NCBI GenBank assembly: GCA_044221135.1
Contig: JBGAPT010000077.1
Coordinates: forward strand, 1 to 5,755
Direction: 5' to 3'
Origin: UBA4722 sp044221135
GTDB taxonomy: Bacteria > Pseudomonadota > Gammaproteobacteria > DSM-16500
DNA: 5,755 bases
How positions within the stretch are numbered: position 1 is the first letter of the stretch; each line of letters opens with the position of its first letter. Under the pieces are notes generated by a model that made no database searches, was not told the origin of the DNA, and saw only the letters and a program-made list of their open reading frames with translations. A program made the translations under genes and the position numbers. Below, piece by piece: positions 3,433 to 5,755 of the stretch.

Positions 3433-4947
3433 TTACGCTGTACCAAGTGAGAGTATGGGATTGATGTAATAAACAGTGGTTGGTTTGCGGGTAGTAGTCA
3501 ATTTGATGGGTTCACTGATGATATTGCGCTCGTGTAACGTTTGCATGGCTTTGTGCAACCGTTCGGGTTTGCCAAGTTTTTTATTCCGCATAGCAAGGAC
3601 AATTTCTGACTGAGTGAATACAGAATCACTGCGGGATTTGATCCACTGGAAAACATTTTTTGCATCTTCGCTTACCTGGTCAATGCCCATCAATCCAAAA
3701 GCAACAGTGGCATGTTCTGCCAGTAAAATAGCAATCTGTAGCGCGTGCGCCATGGTAGTATCAGTAATGGTAAAACTTTGCGTGTCATGCTCTGCCACAT
3801 GCAGCAAGCCTGCGATCCGTAAAGCAAAACCACAAATTTTCCCTGCCCAGCCCTGGCAAGCAGAAAATTTGCCGTTGGGTCTTAACTGTTCTTCAATCAT
3901 TGACTGGAAGTCTCGCCAATCAGCCAGAGCATGAGGAGTCAGCTTTAATACGTAAGGTAATTGTTTCTCTTGATCAAAAGAAGAAAACTGATTTAATAAC
4001 TCCCTTGTCCTTGCATGGTAAGCATTTTCCACTGCCACAGAAAGAGGCGGCGTAGCATGAGTGCGGTAGCCTAATTTACTTTTAGGTAACACATATAAAA
4101 ATCTTTCCAGTGCGCCATTGCCTGTATAAGCGTGCTTATCACCCATGTTTTGAATAATGGAAGGCTGCACTGTTAATACAATCGTAAGGTAGGGGTTAAG
4201 CATAAGACTACGATCTTTGCAGCGCACGCGTACTTCTCCCCCATCAATACCTTTCAGTAAAATATCTACATTTGCAACACCATTGCTATACAAACCTGCC
4301 AGTGTTTCCAATATCCCACCTTCATCAGAGAAAATCCCCAGTCGCCCACCTTGTTCATGCACTAAATTAGTAAGCGATTCAGGTGTGGCATCATTAATGA
4401 ATAATATAGGCGGTGCCATAACATCCAAGAGATTCTCTTCTTTGAGGGTAATCTCATGAATCAACTGCTGCTGTTCCAGCGTGTTTTTTGCTTTAGCTGC
4501 TCTGATACGTAGTCCTTCAATAATTTTCTCCTGTGTTTTTCGTTCTGAACGCTGTCGTTTGATGGTTGTATCAAACTTTAGTGATTGTTTTTTTTCCCAT
4601 TCTATGAGGGGCTTTGTGCAGCGTTGTAGAACAAGACTCTTATGGTTAGCAGGAGGGAGAGCAATTAAAGTATAAATATTAACGGGTTCCAGCCAGCCAT
4701 CTTTAGGCGAGACTACAAACCGTTTTGCAATGGCAGTTGATATCACGCCAAGTATGGTCATAACACTCAATGCTTTAGGGGTTTCGGTCGTGTGTGCTAG
4801 CTCTGTGGCAAATTTTTCAAATACAGTAGGTAATAAGCATGCTGGGATATCAGCAGTTTCAACGTCGTTGAATAAAATAGGTTCGTCCCATGCATCAGGA
4901 TGTGTCAGTGATGGGAGATCAATGCTAGTAGATGAAATCGTATTCAT
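3433..4947 (-). CDS. DUF3987/YfjI-type replication ATPase-like protein, 504 aa
   Basis: ATG 4947 has AGGGAG at 8 nt spacing, inside the end of the previous gene. The architecture follows DUF3987: an N-terminal helical region with ETPKALSVMTILGVIS (55-70) and GWLEPVNIYTLIALPP (84-99); a Walker A-like loop LPPANHKS (97-104), which keeps Lys-Ser but lacks the usual glycines, as in many family members; a charged coiled coil (about 115-172); INDATPESL (184-192); an acidic Walker B-like IFSDEGG (205-211); TVQPSIIQ (259-266); and an arginine-finger-like GNGALERFLYV (276-286). Residues about 430-500 form a winged-helix-like tail (SEIVLAMRNKKL, LHERNIIS). Such proteins replace primase-helicases in phage satellites and islands and probably act in element replication in the cytoplasm. 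The gene is last in the operon and ends beside the iteron region, its likely site of action. Length is normal for the family. ATPase activity is inferred. Confidence 0.9.
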   Translation of the reverse strand: MNTISSTSIDLPSLTHPDAWDEPILFNDVETADIPACLLPTVFEKFATELAHTTETPKALSVMTILGVISTAIAKRFVVSPKDGWLEPVNIYTLIALPPANHKSLVLQRCTKPLIEWEKKQSLKFDTTIKRQRSERKTQEKIIEGLRIRAAKAKNTLEQQQLIHEITLKEENLLDVMAPPILFINDATPESLTNLVHEQGGRLGIFSDEGGILETLAGLYSNGVANVDILLKGIDGGEVRVRCKDRSLMLNPYLTIVLTVQPSIIQNMGDKHAYTGNGALERFLYVLPKSKLGYRTHATPPLSVAVENAYHARTRELLNQFSSFDQEKQLPYVLKLTPHALADWRDFQSMIEEQLRPNGKFSACQGWAGKICGFALRIAGLLHVAEHDTQSFTITDTTMAHALQIAILLAEHATVAFGLMGIDQVSEDAKNVFQWIKSRSDSVFTQSEIVLAMRNKKLGKPERLHKAMQTLHERNIISEPIKLTTTRKPTTVYYINPILSLGTA

Positions 4948-4948
4948 A

Positions 4949-5314
4949 TTAATTGCTCCCTAATAATGCATTATTAAATGCGATGACCTTAATGGTATGT
5001 GCGCCTTCTTTCTGAATGTGGTGGCCTAGTTGCAAGGCAAGGGCTTGATCATTCTCTGAAATATATAAGACCCAAATTTCTCGTCGATAACAGAAACTCA
5101 AATCATAAAATGAAAAGCCATTATTTTTTTTACAGAGCAAGCAGATACCACGGTGGCGTTTAAAGAAATTTAAGCAACGCCAGTCCACTGTGATAAACAA
5201 AGGATTAGCCAAAGGATTTTTTTCCAGATCATCAAAATAAGCTAGTTTGATTTTTCTGCCAAAGTAATGGTTAGCCATACTGTAAGAGGGGTTGAAGCTA
5301 CGAGAAATATTCAT
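4949..5314 (-). CDS. Unknown operon protein between alpA-like and DUF3987 genes, 121 aa
   Basis: ATG 5314 follows the alpA-like stop with no gap (TAAATG). Its strong Shine-Dalgarno GGGAGGG lies inside the alpA-like gene at 7 nt spacing. Its stop is one nt before the DUF3987 start, so the three genes are probably translationally coupled. I do not recognise the family. The N-terminal part contains FITVDWRCLNFFKRH (40-54) and a Cys pair CLLCKK (58-63) that is not a full zinc site. Residues 78-113 (REIWVLYISENDQALALQL, then GAHTIKVIAF) read as a beta-alpha-beta unit with an acidic END. That resembles the last part of Toprim/Rossmann-like folds in primases, but the catalytic Glu and DxD pattern is not clearly present. 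A replication accessory role is inferred from position only. Confidence 0.85.
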   Translation of the reverse strand: MNISRSFNPSYSMANHYFGRKIKLAYFDDLEKNPLANPLFITVDWRCLNFFKRHRGICLLCKKNNGFSFYDLSFCYRREIWVLYISENDQALALQLGHHIQKEGAHTIKVIAFNNALLGSN

Positions 5315-5527
5315 TTATTTACCCTCCCGTAGTGGTATTTCCATGCGTGTACGCCATTCAGCTGCTGCTTCTGTTGAAATGAGTGTGCGCTTGCCTACTT
5401 TCATTAAGCGAGGGGCTAATTGTCTTTTGACAAGATTATAAAATGTTGCGCGTGAAATACCATGGGCTAAACAAAAGTGTGCAATGCTAAAAGATTTTTT
5501 CTCAATCAAATCTAATTTGCTATTCAT
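5315..5527 (-). CDS. AlpA-like excisionase/transcriptional regulator, 70 aa
   Basis: ATG 5527 has AAAAGG about 9 nt upstream. The 70-residue protein is one MerR/AlpA-type winged helix-turn-helix: FSIAHFCLAHGISRATFYNL (13-32) is the HTH, with 'GiSRaTfYnlvk' as the recognition segment. It is followed by APRLMKVGKRTLISTEAAAE (38-57), the wing and 'kvG.rtlIs.eaa..W' signature of Phage_AlpA/HTH_17 proteins; Trp58 closes the motif. In P4-like prophages and Gram-negative PICIs, AlpA proteins switch on excision or replication genes, and some activate the integrase. Here it is the first gene of the operon with the 121-aa and DUF3987 genes, as expected for a master regulator. Its own leader holds an inverted repeat that covers its ribosome binding site. 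No integrase gene is in view. Confidence 0.88.
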   Translation of the reverse strand: MNSKLDLIEKKSFSIAHFCLAHGISRATFYNLVKRQLAPRLMKVGKRTLISTEAAAEWRTRMEIPLREGK

Positions 5528-5536
5528 AACATATTA

Positions 5537-5634
5537 CCTTTTAGGTGGTGCGTAATATGCTGTGAATGCTAGAAACTAGACACTCAGCAGCACATGACGC
5601 GTTGCTTTGTCCTGAATGTCCAGTTCCTAAAAGG
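5537..5634 (-). promoter_or_regulatory. Inverted repeat covering the alpA-like ribosome binding site
   Basis: CCTTTTAGG (5537-5545) and CCTAAAAGG (5626-5634) are perfect 9-bp inverted repeats 80 nt apart. In RNA sense the proximal arm is the Shine-Dalgarno region of the alpA-like gene (CCTAAAAGG), so pairing with the distal arm would hide it. The distal arm lies inside a 31-codon frame (5679-5584, beginning MMELRS after TACAGG) that might be a leader peptide. I found no convincing promoter in 5528-5755. Other small motifs there are CTAG-AAA-CTAG at about 5570 and a tandem GTAGCT at about 5659-5672. Confidence 0.3.
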
Positions 5635-5755
5635 CTTGAATAAGCTAAAAATAGATATGTAGCTGCGTAGCTCCATCATCCTGTAATAATTGCAGCGGCA
5701 CTTATTTTTGAAATGAATCTATGGTAGTCCTTCTATCACTTATCTTATACAAGAA

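Noticed and set aside
3165..3446. Minus-strand frame of 93 codons beginning with TTG inside the DUF3987 gene end
   Set aside because: It runs through the 25-bp inverted repeat and the iterons, has no ribosome site, and its Phe/Lys-rich composition comes from the repeat.
3614..4963. Four + strand frames of 64-106 codons opposite the DUF3987 gene
   Set aside because: Antisense shadows of a long, clearly coding gene; rich in Ser/Pro/Cys and without ribosome sites.
5640..5755. tRNA 3' end or attachment site at the right edge
   Set aside because: No cloverleaf, no T-loop motif (GGTTCRANNCC) and no direct repeat with the left side of the window.

Overview
The window looks like part of a mobile or accessory island from an AT-rich gammaproteobacterium. 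The gene content (an AlpA-type regulator, a YfjI/DUF3987 protein and a P4-like antisense-RNA leader) fits a phage satellite or integrated P4-like element. The low GC and the mixture of families would suit a Legionella-like host. That is an inference from composition and family recognition; no rRNA, tRNA or taxon-specific marker is present.

Left part (1-2178): three cargo-type genes. A single-pass membrane protein of unknown function (193-822, +) converges on a HEPN-like conserved hypothetical gene (825-1397, -), with only two bases between their stop codons. After an intergenic region with a small palindrome and a plausible promoter comes a + strand gene (1708-2178) that joins a glyoxalase-related/WNT domain to a TVG-type segment. 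A hairpin follows it. Between 2254 and 2592 the minus strand carries one reading frame interrupted by two stop codons, which is probably a decayed gene.

Centre (2582-3432), the most interesting part, all read on the minus strand. A good sigma-70 promoter (3075-3103) would start a leader RNA near 3068. In order, the leader contains a 5' hairpin, the heptamer CGTAAAG, a terminator with a competing anti-terminator hairpin, and a roughly 75-nt stem-closed RNA whose 8-nt loop shows CTTTACG. A second CGTAAAG then overlaps the ribosome binding site of a 77-residue protein gene (2637-2870), which ends at an intrinsic terminator. This seqA / CI(seqB) / seqC order matches the logic of the immunity leader of satellite phage P4 and of the P1/P7 C4 RNAs. 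Upstream of the promoter lie an AT-rich stretch, two inverted repeats, four tandem 11-bp iteron-like repeats (3297-3340) and a 25-bp near-perfect inverted repeat (3353-3410). The first three could form a replication origin.

Right part (3433-5527): a compact minus-strand operon, alpA-like regulator -> unknown 121-residue protein -> DUF3987 replication-type ATPase. Stop and start codons are 0 and 1 base apart, and strong Shine-Dalgarno sequences are buried in the preceding genes. The working model is that AlpA controls the element, the DUF3987 protein acts at the adjacent iteron region, and the CI-like RNA silences the downstream transcription unit while the element is dormant.
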